Shown piece by piece: positions 49,678 to 58,682 of a stretch of 64,000 bases of DNA. The DNA is from Chloroflexota bacterium. Its GTDB lineage: Bacteria; Chloroflexota; Anaerolineae; UBA4142; SHND01. The position numbers and the translations under genes were made by a program. Within the stretch, counting starts at the first letter, position 1, and each line of letters opens with the position of its first letter. The DNA lies in the NCBI GenBank assembly GCA_004295045.1, contig SHND01000055.1:74105-138104 (forward strand). The letters are read 5' to 3'. The notes under the pieces are model-generated. The model searched no databases and had not been told where the DNA came from. It worked only from the letters and a program-made list of their open reading frames with translations.

Positions 49678-50670
49678 TTACTGCATTCCGGTGCTTTGAC
49701 ACGCCAGTTCGGTGCCGCTGCTTCCGATGATACATGCTGTTACATTGGTCATGCCGGGCGGATAGGGCTGGAACAACAAGTTCGCCGGTACGTTTGTGTT
49801 TGGGTTGATGCGCGTGGCATTGGAGGTTCCAACAACTTGCCCCGAACTATTCGTTGCGTGGGCTTGCAAGTTCGCCGGAGAATCCTCCCCGTTCCAGAAA
49901 TAGCCAACTGAAATCGTGAGTTGATTTGAGTTGGTGAGACCGCCGTTCTTTTGGATGCTCGTGATTTGATTATTCTGGGACGGCGGCGGTGTGGGCGGCG
50001 GCGGATTCGACACGGTCAAGGTTACTTGCGCCGTTGCCGAATTGCCTTGGCACCACGCAGTCAAGGTGTACGTTGTAGTTTGACTCGGATTGACTTGGAT
50101 CGAGCCCGGTGTGGGTACGCCGCTGCTTCCATTTGGCGATGAGAGAACTACGCTTTGCGCGTTCCCTACAAGCCCCCATGATAAGGTGGCTGCTTGTCCA
50201 TTCTGGATCGTAGTAGGGTTCACAGTAAAGCCATTGAATACGGGCGTACCGGAGCAGCCCGGTGTATTGTTGACGGTGACGGTGATGGGGACTTGGACTT
50301 GGTTACTCCCACAAACGCCCACGACAAAGTACGTGGAGGTTTGAGTGGGATTCACTTGCTGCGAACCCGGTGTGCCGATGCCTTGACGATTACCATTCGG
50401 GAATTGTAGGAAAGCCGCTTGGGCGTTTCCGACGAGCCCCCAATACAGTGTGGTTACTTGGCCCGCGTTGATGGTCGGAGGATTTGCATACGCGAACTGA
50501 ACGGTCGGCGTGCCACTGCATCCCTGCGCGTTGGGCGCAAAGGCAGGATTGGCAAGTACGCTTTGAGGCGGAACTTGATTGTCAACCTGTGCCGCGTTGA
50601 CAATTTGTCCCGACACCGCGAGACTGATGAGTAAACCTGTGAAAAGTAGAATGCGTGTGATGTTTTTCAT
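49678..50670 (-). CDS. Secreted protein with Ig-like repeats
   Basis: 330 residues. Signal peptide (about 1-26, ending VNAA). Two homologous beta domains (PTVQFAYANPPTINAGQVTTLYWGLVGNAQ ... and PVFNGFTVNPTTIQNGQAATLSWGLVGNAQ ...) each end in a TYxxxxxCxxN strand, like PKD or Ig-like domains, followed by a PPPPTPPP linker and a third, different beta domain with two cysteines. It shares its Ig module with the META lipoprotein at 34953. Likely a surface or secreted adhesin-like protein; no enzyme motif is seen. Confidence 0.7.
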   Translation of the reverse strand: MKNITRILLFTGLLISLAVSGQIVNAAQVDNQVPPQSVLANPAFAPNAQGCSGTPTVQFAYANPPTINAGQVTTLYWGLVGNAQAAFLQFPNGNRQGIGTPGSQQVNPTQTSTYFVVGVCGSNQVQVPITVTVNNTPGCSGTPVFNGFTVNPTTIQNGQAATLSWGLVGNAQSVVLSSPNGSSGVPTPGSIQVNPSQTTTYTLTAWCQGNSATAQVTLTVSNPPPPTPPPSQNNQITSIQKNGGLTNSNQLTISVGYFWNGEDSPANLQAHATNSSGQVVGTSNATRINPNTNVPANLLFQPYPPGMTNVTACIIGSSGTELACQSTGMQ

Positions 50671-50681
50671 TTCGAGTTGCC

Positions 50682-52562
50682 TTATTGCTTTGGATACGTC
50701 GCGGGAACTTTACTCAGGTCAATATCATAGTTCCAGACGGGCCCGTACTGTCCCGCCCAACCTGCATCTTGCGAGGACAAATTGTCCACCGGTCCAAGGA
50801 CGTATGGTTGAACCATTTGAAGATTCTCGGGATTGTAAAAGAACGCACCCGGGACATCTTGAATCAAAAGGTCTTCTGCGAGTTGATACAACTTGATGGC
50901 TTTGTCCATGTCCGCCGTCGCATCTGCCTGTTTCAAGACTTGATCAAGGAACAGGTTGCAGTAGCCGTACCGACGCGAGAACGCGCCGCATGACCAATAG
51001 GTTGAGAGCCAATTCTGGGGATGCGGATAATCTTGCACCCAGCGTTGAATTGACATTTGCGGATTCGTACGCACATCTTTGGTGAGCGAAGTGAATTCCG
51101 TACCCTCTACAGCTTTAGCGCCAATGGTGCAGCCGAAAACTTTGGACAAATTGGATGTAATGTACTCGGCGCGGCGCTGATTGGCTGGCGAATCGGGATA
51201 GGTGAGATCAACTTCTCCCAATTTCTTGCAGTCCACTTTGGGATTGGCGGCGGTGCTGTCACTTGCCGCGTATCCATTGTTCACTAACGTATTCACTGCC
51301 GCTGCCGCGTCGCTGTCCGGCACGCCGGGCTCTTCGGCTTGATTGCCGGGAACGCCCGGTGGAATCCAGCGGGTGTACGGATGTCCGACGCCGTCCAACA
51401 TATCGTTGATGTAGCCGACGCGATCTAACGCCTGCGAAAACGCAATGCGGACGTTTCGATCATCGAATGGCGCACGCGTGTTATTGAATGCGAGAGCAAC
51501 CGTTTGCGCGGCAGGATAGCGGAGAAAATCGCTGACCACTTTTGTATTCGAAATCACGGTCGGCACGAGGTCGGCGGTGAGACTGGCATTAATGTCAAGC
51601 TTGCCATCTTCAAACTCTTTGAGCGTCACATCGCTGTCCGGATTGTATGTGAACTCGACGCGGTCCAACGTTGGCGCGCCGCGCCAATAGTTCGGGTTCT
51701 TTACGAGAACGATTTCGCCAGAGTTGGTTGAAGTGTCACCCACAAGCGCAGTATCGGTTGTCGTACCGGTTGGCGAGATGGTGAGCGTCGGGCTGATTTC
51801 CTTGAACATGAATGGACCATTGCCATTGTGGTTCTTGGGGTCTTTCCACCAATTCACTTGATCTTTTTCAACCGCTTTCGGATCCACCGGATATGTCACG
51901 GGCTGCGCGGCGATGTAAGTCCAATAGCCGCTGGGGTTGGTGAATGAGACTTGCAATGTAGAATCGTCAATGGCTTTGACACCATACTTGGCAAAGGCGG
52001 CGTCAATCGTCGCTTGCGAAGCATCGGGCGTCAGCGCCGCTAGTTCACGCGCGCCGACCACGTCGAACAAGATCGAGACATACTGCTTGCCTTCGACTTT
52101 TGGATCTACAGCGCGCCGCAGGGCGTATTCAAAATCTTTGGCGGTGAGCGCCGTGCCATCCGCGCGCTTTAGCCCATCACGGATGTGAAACGTCATCGTC
52201 ATTCCATCTTGGCTCAGGTCCCAGCGGTCTGCTGCGCCTTCTTGCACTTGACCTTTTGCATCAATCGTAAGCAGCCCTTCATACGCCAGATTGAGGGCTT
52301 CGATTTCATTGACGAATGATGAACGCTGCGGGTCTATGATATCGGGATAAATATCTTCGCCGATGCGCAAGACTTTGGTTCCTTCTGCCTGTTGTGCCAC
52401 GGGAGCGCTGTGCGGCGCGAGGGCGGCGGGCGGAATGGTCTGCGCGGACGTTACGAAAATTGGCATTGCAAATGCGATCAATGCCAGAGTCAACGCGCAG
52501 GCAACCAAACCGACAACAACAAGGTTCATTTTGTTCATATTAAGCTGCTGCTTTTCTTGCAC
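50682..52562 (-). CDS. Oligopeptide-type ABC transporter substrate-binding protein (SBP_bac_5)
   Basis: 626 residues from GTG 52562, which has AAGGAGGA 5 nt upstream; a later ATG (52538) lacks such a site. N-terminal membrane/signal segment (about 10-40), then the class C binding fold: DPQRSSFVNEIEALNLAYEGLLTID, DGLKRADGTALTAKDFEYALRRAVDPK, YWRGAPTLDRVEFTYNPD, VRIAFSQALDRVGYINDMLDG and the C-terminal lobe. It would bind peptides or similar oligomers outside the cell. No permease or ATPase of the OppBCDF type is in the window. A signal without clear lipobox suggests a membrane anchor. Confidence 0.88.
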   Translation of the reverse strand: MQEKQQLNMNKMNLVVVGLVACALTLALIAFAMPIFVTSAQTIPPAALAPHSAPVAQQAEGTKVLRIGEDIYPDIIDPQRSSFVNEIEALNLAYEGLLTIDAKGQVQEGAADRWDLSQDGMTMTFHIRDGLKRADGTALTAKDFEYALRRAVDPKVEGKQYVSILFDVVGARELAALTPDASQATIDAAFAKYGVKAIDDSTLQVSFTNPSGYWTYIAAQPVTYPVDPKAVEKDQVNWWKDPKNHNGNGPFMFKEISPTLTISPTGTTTDTALVGDTSTNSGEIVLVKNPNYWRGAPTLDRVEFTYNPDSDVTLKEFEDGKLDINASLTADLVPTVISNTKVVSDFLRYPAAQTVALAFNNTRAPFDDRNVRIAFSQALDRVGYINDMLDGVGHPYTRWIPPGVPGNQAEEPGVPDSDAAAAVNTLVNNGYAASDSTAANPKVDCKKLGEVDLTYPDSPANQRRAEYITSNLSKVFGCTIGAKAVEGTEFTSLTKDVRTNPQMSIQRWVQDYPHPQNWLSTYWSCGAFSRRYGYCNLFLDQVLKQADATADMDKAIKLYQLAEDLLIQDVPGAFFYNPENLQMVQPYVLGPVDNLSSQDAGWAGQYGPVWNYDIDLSKVPATYPKQ

Positions 52563-52730
52563 GTGATTCCTCCTTGGAGAATCCTGACTTGCCGGAGAAT
52601 GTTGGATCAAGGGCAAAGTTTTTGTACTGTAACTAAACGTTTCACGACGGTTCCAAGTTCCGTTCGGAAACCCGCAAAACGGAACTTTATGAGCCGAAAT
52701 TGTAGCGACGATTCGCAAATTAAGAAAATT

Positions 52731-54200
52731 TCAACGAATCATGCTGCGTTCGCCCGTTCCGCCAAAGTTGATGAAAACGGTCTTTAATTCGGTGAAAAAG
52801 TTCACTCCTTCTTCCGCCATTTCGCGCTCGCCGACGCCGGTGTTTTTCGTGCCGCCAAAAGGCAGCTGTGCCTCACCGCCGATGGTCGGCTCGTTGACGT
52901 GCACCATGCCGGTTTCTACCTCTTCAATATAACGCAAAACATTATTGATATCTTGCGTAAAAATCGAAGTGGTCAACCCGTACTCGACCGCGTTTGAGAA
53001 TTTTATCGCTTCGTCAATATTTTGCGCGACGCCGATGGAAAGCACCGGTCCAAACACCTCTTCGCGGAAAATTCGCATGTTGGGCGTCACACCTTCAAAG
53101 ATTGTCGGTTCGACAAAGTAACCGCCATTCGAACTTTTGGGGACGCCGCCGCCCGTGAGCAATTGTGCGCCTTCACTTTTTGCAATTTCGATATACGAGA
53201 GGTCCGTCTTCCATTGTTTTTCATCAACGGCGGGACCCATGTCGGACGATTCATCAAGACCGGGACCGACGCGCAATTTCGACGCGCGTTCGCGTAATTG
53301 TTCCACCAATTCGTTTTTGACGACGGGCGATGCAAGCACGCGCGAGGTGGCGGTGCAGCGCTGTCCCGTTGAACCGAACGCGCCGCCGATGATCGCAGTT
53401 GCCGCTTTATTCAAATCCGCGTCGGGCATCACGACCACCGCGTTCTTGCCGCCCATTTCGCACGTCACTTTTTTATTTAACTTGGCGGCTTGTTGATACA
53501 ACGCGTTGCCCACTTCGTTCGAGCCGGTGAATGAAATCGCGCGCGTTTCGGGCGCATTGACGATGGCATTGCCGACAGTGGAACCGGGTCCGACGAGCAT
53601 ATTCAAAACACCCGGCGGCAAACCCGCTTCCTCGAAGATTTCCACAAGCAGCGATGCGGTTGCCGGGGTATTTTCCGCCGGCTTGAAAACAACCGTATTC
53701 CCTGCCACCACTGCCGGCGCGATTTTCCAAACCGGCAGCGCCCACGGAAAATTCCACGGCGTGATCAAACCCACAACGCCGATGGGACGACGGATCGTGT
53801 ACGTAAATGTATCGCGCACTTCACTCGGCATCGTTTTGCCGTGTACGCGATACCCTTCGCCCGCGAAAAATTCCAAAAGCGAAATCCCCTTCAAGACTTC
53901 GCCGCGTGCTTCTTTCAACACCTTGCCCTCTTCGCGCGTCATCGTGCGCGCAATCTCTTCGAGACGCTGTCGCGCCAGATTCACCGCGCGCCACAGAACG
54001 CGTCCGCGTTCGGGTCCCGGCGTATTTCGCCACATCGGAAACGCAGCTTGAGCTGCGTCAATCGCTGTTTGCGCGTCTTGCGCCGTCGCGGCGGGAAATT
54101 CCGCGAGCACGTCTTTTGGATCAGCGGGATTGATATTTTTAACGAGGCGGTCTGAATTGGGATGAAACCATTTTCCGTTGATATACGATCCGGTGGGCAT
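52731..54200 (-). CDS. Aldehyde dehydrogenase family protein (second)
   Basis: 489 residues from ATG 54200 (GGAG 5 nt upstream). Motifs: ITPWNFPWALPVWKIAPA, FTGSNEVGN, glutamate in EMGGKNAVVV, catalytic cysteine in GSTGQRCTATSR, and LPFGGTKNTGVGERE. This is close to the semialdehyde/betaine-type ALDH class, possibly a 2,5-dioxovalerate or vanillin-type enzyme. An extended -10 TGCTATAAT is seen about 75 bp upstream on the minus strand. It is divergent from the MFS gene. Confidence 0.93.
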   Translation of the reverse strand: MPTGSYINGKWFHPNSDRLVKNINPADPKDVLAEFPAATAQDAQTAIDAAQAAFPMWRNTPGPERGRVLWRAVNLARQRLEEIARTMTREEGKVLKEARGEVLKGISLLEFFAGEGYRVHGKTMPSEVRDTFTYTIRRPIGVVGLITPWNFPWALPVWKIAPAVVAGNTVVFKPAENTPATASLLVEIFEEAGLPPGVLNMLVGPGSTVGNAIVNAPETRAISFTGSNEVGNALYQQAAKLNKKVTCEMGGKNAVVVMPDADLNKAATAIIGGAFGSTGQRCTATSRVLASPVVKNELVEQLRERASKLRVGPGLDESSDMGPAVDEKQWKTDLSYIEIAKSEGAQLLTGGGVPKSSNGGYFVEPTIFEGVTPNMRIFREEVFGPVLSIGVAQNIDEAIKFSNAVEYGLTTSIFTQDINNVLRYIEEVETGMVHVNEPTIGGEAQLPFGGTKNTGVGEREMAEEGVNFFTELKTVFINFGGTGERSMIR

Positions 54201-54315
54201 CTTGACTCCGTTGGATAAAAAGGAGATGAGAATAAAGAAAAAAGTGCGTGATTTTCGAATGCCATTATAGCATAACCGTTTGGTGACGTTACAAGTAACT
54301 ATGGCACAAAATACT

Positions 54316-54343
54316 TTGACCACTCTAAATAATTCGTTATAAT
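54316..54343 (+). promoter_or_regulatory. Promoter of the MFS leader
   Basis: TTGACC (54316-54321), 16-bp spacer, TATAAT (54338-54343), 6 nt before the leader-peptide ATG. Confidence 0.8.
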
Positions 54344-54349
54344 TTCGCC

Positions 54350-54394
54350 ATGCAGACGACAGTCCAACCCAAAATTTTTCACCCTCCCCGTTGA
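54350..54394 (+). CDS. Leader peptide upstream of the MFS transporter (14 residues)
   Basis: MQTTVQPKIFHPPR, stop TGA. The ATG lies 6 nt after the -10 box, so the mRNA is probably leaderless and the peptide would be the first thing translated. The Pro-Pro near its end can slow ribosomes. The transporter start codon is 110 nt after its stop, with an SD-masking stem between. Confidence 0.5.
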   Translation: MQTTVQPKIFHPPR

Positions 54395-54431
54395 TCTAGC
54401 CCTCTCGCGCAATCAAATCATGCGCGCGCCC

Positions 54432-54497
54432 CTCCTGTCTTGGCGTTCGTCATTGGCAATCGCTTGCGATTGCATCGTTCGTCATCCCGGACAGGAG
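54432..54497 (+). promoter_or_regulatory. SD-sequestering stem of the MFS gene (attenuator-like)
   Basis: CTCCTGTC (54432-54439) is complementary to GACAGGAG (54490-54497), which contains the ribosome-binding site AGGAG of ATG 54505. Inside the loop GCAATCGC-TT-GCGATTGC (54456-54473) forms a second perfect stem. The arrangement is that of translational attenuators. Confidence 0.6.
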
Positions 54498-54504
54498 TTT
54501 TCTC

Positions 54505-55671
54505 ATGCTTGCAAAACTGAATATCAAACCGATTGCGTTCACGGTTTTTGTGCTGTACGCGATTGAACTGCTCGACGAACTCATCTACGGTTTATACGGC
54601 GCGACCTTGCCGTTGTTGAAAAACGACCTCGCGCTGAGTTATCTCCAAGTCGGTTTGCTTTCAACCGTTCCCGGACTCGTCAGCATCGCGCTCGAACCGT
54701 TCATTGGCATTTTGGGCGACACGCGTTTTCGCCGCGCGCTCGTGCGCGGTGGAATTCTCGCGACAACCTTTGCGCTCGCGCTGGTCGCGTTCGGACAAAC
54801 GTACGCCATCATTCTCATCGCCTTTTGTATTTTGTACGTCGCGTCGGGCGCGTATGTGAATCTCGCGCAAGCGACGCTGATGGACAGGAATCCCACGCGC
54901 ACCGAGCAAACGATGGCGCGGTGGACGCTCGCAGGCGAAATCGGCGTGATGATTGCGCCAATTCTGGTGACGATTGCGTTCGGGCTTGGGTACGGCTGGC
55001 GCGAAATGTATCTCGCGTTCGCGGGCGCGGCGGGCGTGTACGTCGCGCTCGTGTGGCGCATCGCGTTCAATTCCCACAATGGCGCGGAGGAGGAAGAAAT
55101 CGCGCCGCGCCAACTCTTGCACGATTTCTTTAACGCGTTTCGCGTCAGCGGATTAATTCGTTTCGTCCTGCTCACCGAACTCGCGGATTTGATGCTGGAC
55201 AAGCTGTACGACGTGACAGGTTTGTACTTTTACGATGTCGTCGGTGTGGATTTCGCGCAGGCGGCGTTCGCGTCCGCGATTTTTTCAATTGTCGGATTGG
55301 CGGGCAGCATTCTGCTGATTCCATTGCTCGAACGCGTGAATGGTCTGCGCATCCTACGCCTTTCGTCCTTCTTGGTCATTGCGTTGTATATCGCGTTTCT
55401 CCTCGTGCCGTTCGTCTGGGCGAAATATGTTCTTATCGCGGCGGTCAGTTTCAGCACGGCGGGCTGGTTCCCGATTTTGCGCGGACGCACCTTTTCCGCG
55501 CTGCCCGGACAATCGGGTATGGTGGTGGCGATTTCGGCTGTGGCGAATCTCTCCATCCTCATTACGCCGACGGTTTTGGGAGTGATTGCCGATGCGTTCG
55601 GTTTGCAAACGGCGATGTGGTTGCTGCTCATCGGACCCGTTGCGCTTTTGATTGGTTTGCCGCGACGTTAG
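54505..55671 (+). CDS. MFS transporter
   Basis: 388 residues with about 12 membrane segments. GDTRFRRALVRGG after the second or third helix is the MFS motif A region (reduced), and the two six-helix halves are separated by a charged loop (HNGAEEEEIAPRQ). It could export a drug or metabolite; no substrate motif is visible. The AGGAG 7 nt before ATG 54505 lies in an RNA stem and a leader peptide is upstream, so expression may be induced by ribosome stalling. Confidence 0.82.
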   Translation: MLAKLNIKPIAFTVFVLYAIELLDELIYGLYGATLPLLKNDLALSYLQVGLLSTVPGLVSIALEPFIGILGDTRFRRALVRGGILATTFALALVAFGQTYAIILIAFCILYVASGAYVNLAQATLMDRNPTRTEQTMARWTLAGEIGVMIAPILVTIAFGLGYGWREMYLAFAGAAGVYVALVWRIAFNSHNGAEEEEIAPRQLLHDFFNAFRVSGLIRFVLLTELADLMLDKLYDVTGLYFYDVVGVDFAQAAFASAIFSIVGLAGSILLIPLLERVNGLRILRLSSFLVIALYIAFLLVPFVWAKYVLIAAVSFSTAGWFPILRGRTFSALPGQSGMVVAISAVANLSILITPTVLGVIADAFGLQTAMWLLLIGPVALLIGLPRR

Positions 55672-55690
55672 CGAGATCTGGCGCAATTTT

Positions 55691-55773
55691 GGACACAGAT
55701 ACCGCAGATGCCACAGATTTTTGCAACGTAGTGCGTTGTCTTTCTTTTTCTGTAATCTGTGCAATCTGTGTCC
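55691..55773 (+). repeat. Inverted repeat of CACAGAT words
   Basis: GGACACAGAT at 55691 and further CAGAT words are mirrored by ATCTGTGCAATCTGTGTCC at 55755-55773. It can fold into a long imperfect hairpin in the gap after the MFS gene. The remaining 130 bp to the next promoter show nothing I can name. Confidence 0.75.
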
Positions 55774-55905
55774 GAAAAGTCTACAATGTGATGGACTGTG
55801 ACAGTTTCTTTCGCATTGTTTAGCGCGATGCATTTCTGACAAAATCACGCGCACACAAAACCAAAGCATTGGCGAACAAGTCTGTCAGGTCATGTACGAA
55901 ATCTT

Positions 55906-55934
55906 TTGACAGTCGTTTCGCCTTAATCTATAAT
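55906..55934 (+). promoter_or_regulatory. Perfect-consensus sigma-70 promoter
   Basis: TTGACA (55906-55911), 17-bp spacer, TATAAT (55929-55934). It gives a leader of about 95 nt before ATG 56037, with a GCGCC/GGCGC stem at its 5' end. Confidence 0.9.
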
Positions 55935-56036
55935 CGCGCCACTTCTTCTTACGGCGCTGTGCAGGCGAAAAGGAACTCGACTGCAATCAAATTCCTCAAT
56001 GATGCCCGAATAATCCATTGGAGCAATGGCGTTTCC

Positions 56037-57641
56037 ATGACCGAACCACTTTACATTGCAAAAAGCGAACATGAAATTTTTCTTTATCCGCGCATGGCGA
56101 ATCGGCACGGGCTTGTGGCGGGCGCGACCGGCACCGGCAAAACGGTGACGCTGCAAACGATGGCAGAAAACTTTTCGCGCATCGGCGTCCCCGTTTTCGT
56201 CGCTGACATCAAAGGCGATGTTTCGGGCATCAGCCAACCGGCGGGCGACAATCCCAAAGTTAAAGCGCGCATTGAGCAATTGGGCTTGACCGATTCTTGG
56301 ACGGCGAGCGGCAATCCCGTCGCATTTTGGGATGTGTACGGCGAACAGGGTCATCCCGTCCGCACAACCGTTTCGGACATGGGACCGCTTTTGCTGGCGC
56401 GCCTTTTGAATTTGAACGAGACGCAAAGCGGCGTCTTGAGCATCGTTTTCAAAGTCGCCGACGACAAGGGCTTGCTGCTGCTCGACCTGAAGGATTTGCG
56501 CGCGCTCGCAAAACATGTGGGCGACAACGCGGCGGAATACAAAACGGAATACGGGAACGTTTCGCCAGCAAGCATTGGCGCAATTCAACGCGGTTTGCTC
56601 ACGCTCGAAGAACAGGGCGCGGAAAAATTTTTTGGCGAACCCCCGTTGAACTTGGATGATTTGATTCAGACCGATTCGAACGGCAAAGGAATCATCAACG
56701 TCCTCGCGTCTGACAAATTGATTCAAAATCCTAAAGTCTATGCGACGATGCTGTTGTGGCTGCTCGCGGAGCTGTTTGAAAATTTGTCCGAAGTGGGTGA
56801 TCTCGAAAAGCCGAAACTCGTTTTCTTTTTCGACGAAGCGCATCTCTTGTTCGAGGATGCGCCCGACGCGCTGCAAGATAAAATCGAGCAGGTGGTGCGC
56901 TTGATTCGCTCGAAAGGCATCGGCGTTTATTTCGTCACGCAAAATCCAATGGACGTCCCCGACAAAGTGTTGGGGCAGCTCGGCAATCGCGTACAGCATG
57001 CGCTTCGCGCGTTCACGCCGCGCGATCAAAAAGCGGTCAAGGTGGCGGCGCAAACTTTTCGCGCGAATCCGAACCTCGATTTGGAAACTATCATCACCGA
57101 ACTCGGCGTCGGCGAAGCGCTCGTTTCGTTTTTGGATGAAAAAGGAACGCCGGGTATTACCGAACGCGCTTTTATTCTTCCGCCGCGTTCACAGATTGGC
57201 GCGATCACGCCCGAACAGCGCGCGGAAATTATCAAAGCATCTTTGATTGCGGGCGTCTACGAAGCGGACGTGGACCGCGAGTCGGCGTACGAAATGCTGA
57301 AAGCGCAGGCGGACGGCGCGGCACAGGCGGCGGAACAGGCGCGGTTGGAAAAAGAAGCGGAGGCGGCGGCGAAAAAAGCAGAGGCGGATCAAAAGAAAGC
57401 GGAAGCCGAAGCGAAAAAGACAGAGGCAGCGCGCGCCAAAGAAGAAGCCAGAATTGCGCGTGAAGCGGAAAGGGCAGCGAAAGCCCAAGCCAAAGAGCAA
57501 GCGCGTTTGCAAAAAGAGGCGCAACGCGCCGCGAAAAATAATCCGTTCAATCAAATTCTCGGCGACGTCGGAAGCCAAGTCGGCAAGGAAATTACGCGCG
57601 GCTTGTTTGGAAATTTATTTGGCACATCGCGGCGGCGTTAA
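56037..57641 (+). CDS. HerA-like/DUF853 ATPase
   Basis: 534 residues. Walker A GATGTGKT at 29-36, Walker [20 protein letters not shown], and [29 protein letters not shown] are those of the DUF853 group of HerA/FtsK-type P-loop ATPases (bacterial YjgR-like). The last 90 residues are an Ala/Lys/Glu-rich single helix ([21 protein letters not shown]) and a short C-terminal end. DNA translocation is possible but unproven for this group. The gene is followed by an ABC transporter gene 2 bp later. ATG 56037 is selected at the conserved start [11 protein letters not shown] spacing (GGAG at 56020) is long. Confidence 0.85.
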   Translation: MTEPLYIAKSEHEIFLYPRMANRHGLVAGATGTGKTVTLQTMAENFSRIGVPVFVADIKGDVSGISQPAGDNPKVKARIEQLGLTDSWTASGNPVAFWDVYGEQGHPVRTTVSDMGPLLLARLLNLNETQSGVLSIVFKVADDKGLLLLDLKDLRALAKHVGDNAAEYKTEYGNVSPASIGAIQRGLLTLEEQGAEKFFGEPPLNLDDLIQTDSNGKGIINVLASDKLIQNPKVYATMLLWLLAELFENLSEVGDLEKPKLVFFFDEAHLLFEDAPDALQDKIEQVVRLIRSKGIGVYFVTQNPMDVPDKVLGQLGNRVQHALRAFTPRDQKAVKVAAQTFRANPNLDLETIITELGVGEALVSFLDEKGTPGITERAFILPPRSQIGAITPEQRAEIIKASLIAGVYEADVDRESAYEMLKAQADGAAQAAEQARLEKEAEAAAKKAEADQKKAEAEAKKTEAARAKEEARIAREAERAAKAQAKEQARLQKEAQRAAKNNPFNQILGDVGSQVGKEITRGLFGNLFGTSRRR

Positions 57642-57642
57642 A

Positions 57643-58611
57643 ATGACTGAATCCACCCTCCCCGGCGCGTTGGTGAAAAACACGGAAGACGATGTGATGG
57701 ACACGCTCGGCGCGGATGTGAGCGTTCCACCGCCGGACCGTTCGCGCTCGCTGGGCATGATGCTCTTGCGTTTCGCGTTGGTTTTCGTTTTCGTTATCGT
57801 GTTGTGGGAGGGATTAAAATTTATCGGCGGAACGCCGTGGCGTTTTTCCACCAATGATGGCGCGCTCTTTAATTTCACCTGGTTTCCGCCGTTCCCGATG
57901 AAATTCGCCAGCGATTTGAACATGCCGCACCTGTGGGATATTTTCGGCGCGTTTATTCAGCCCGCCCAGCGCAATGGTCCGCCGCTGATTCAAGTCCTCG
58001 CGCAGGCGGCAGTTGTGACGATGCAAGCGGCGCTCGCGGGCTTTGTGATTGGCACACTGCTCGGATTGCTGCTTGGCACGATCTTTGCTCATTCCCCTTT
58101 GCTCGAACGCGCGCTCGTCCCCTACGTCGTCGCGTCGCAAACGATTCCGATTCTGGCGATTGCGCCGATGGTGGTCGTGTGGCTGAAAGCGGGCTGGTGG
58201 TCGGTGGCGCTGCTCGCCGCGTACTTGTGTTTCTTTCCCGTTACCATCAACACACTGCGCGGACTGCGTTCGCCCGACCCGCGCGCGATCGAATTGATGA
58301 AATCGTATGCCGCGTCGCGTTGGACGACGTTGTGGAAAGTGCGCTATCCGTCCGCGCTGCCGTACATTTTTACCGCGTTGAAAATTGCGGCGACGACGGC
58401 GATTGTGGGCGCGATTATTGGCGAACTGCCTTCGGGCTTGGGCGAGGGCTTGGGCCGCGTGATTTTGAATTTCAATTCCGAATACGCCATTCGCCCGCAC
58501 AAACTTTGGGCGACGATTCTTTTTACCGCGCTCGTCGGCATTCTCTTTTTCGTCACCGTCATTTTGGTCGAACGCGTGATGACGCGGAATATGCGAAAGC
58601 TGGAAAGCTAA
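57643..58611 (+). CDS. ABC transporter permease (TauC/SsuC/ThiX type), first
   Basis: 322 residues. An N-terminal cytosolic extension (about 45) precedes six or seven membrane segments. The EAA-loop region is LRGLRSPDPRAIELMKSYAASRWTTLWKVRYPSALPYIFTALKIAATTAIVGAIIGELPSG, typical of the nitrate/sulfonate/taurine-type importers. It starts 2 bp after the HerA gene. A longer frame upstream overlaps that gene and is not used. It probably forms a heterodimer with the second permease (59464-60309). Confidence 0.9.
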   Translation: MTESTLPGALVKNTEDDVMDTLGADVSVPPPDRSRSLGMMLLRFALVFVFVIVLWEGLKFIGGTPWRFSTNDGALFNFTWFPPFPMKFASDLNMPHLWDIFGAFIQPAQRNGPPLIQVLAQAAVVTMQAALAGFVIGTLLGLLLGTIFAHSPLLERALVPYVVASQTIPILAIAPMVVVWLKAGWWSVALLAAYLCFFPVTINTLRGLRSPDPRAIELMKSYAASRWTTLWKVRYPSALPYIFTALKIAATTAIVGAIIGELPSGLGEGLGRVILNFNSEYAIRPHKLWATILFTALVGILFFVTVILVERVMTRNMRKLES

Positions 58612-58615
58612 AAGG

Positions 58616-58672
58616 AAAAAGTTAAAAGCTAAAAATTGGCGCTAAACCCTTGCCTTTTAGCTTTTAACTTTT
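58616..58672 (+). repeat. AT-rich perfect hairpin between permease and ATPase genes
   Basis: AAAAGTTAAAAGCTAAAA (58617-58634) is the exact reverse complement of TTTTAGCTTTTAACTTTT (58655-58672). It stands inside the transporter operon 10 bp before the ATPase ATG. Confidence 0.85.
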
Positions 58673-58682
58673 AGCTTGTTTC

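Noticed and set aside
55923..57053. 376-residue minus-strand reading frame opposite the HerA-like gene
   Set aside because: Shadow of a gene with clear Walker motifs; Arg-rich, no recognisable family, and it covers the perfect promoter.
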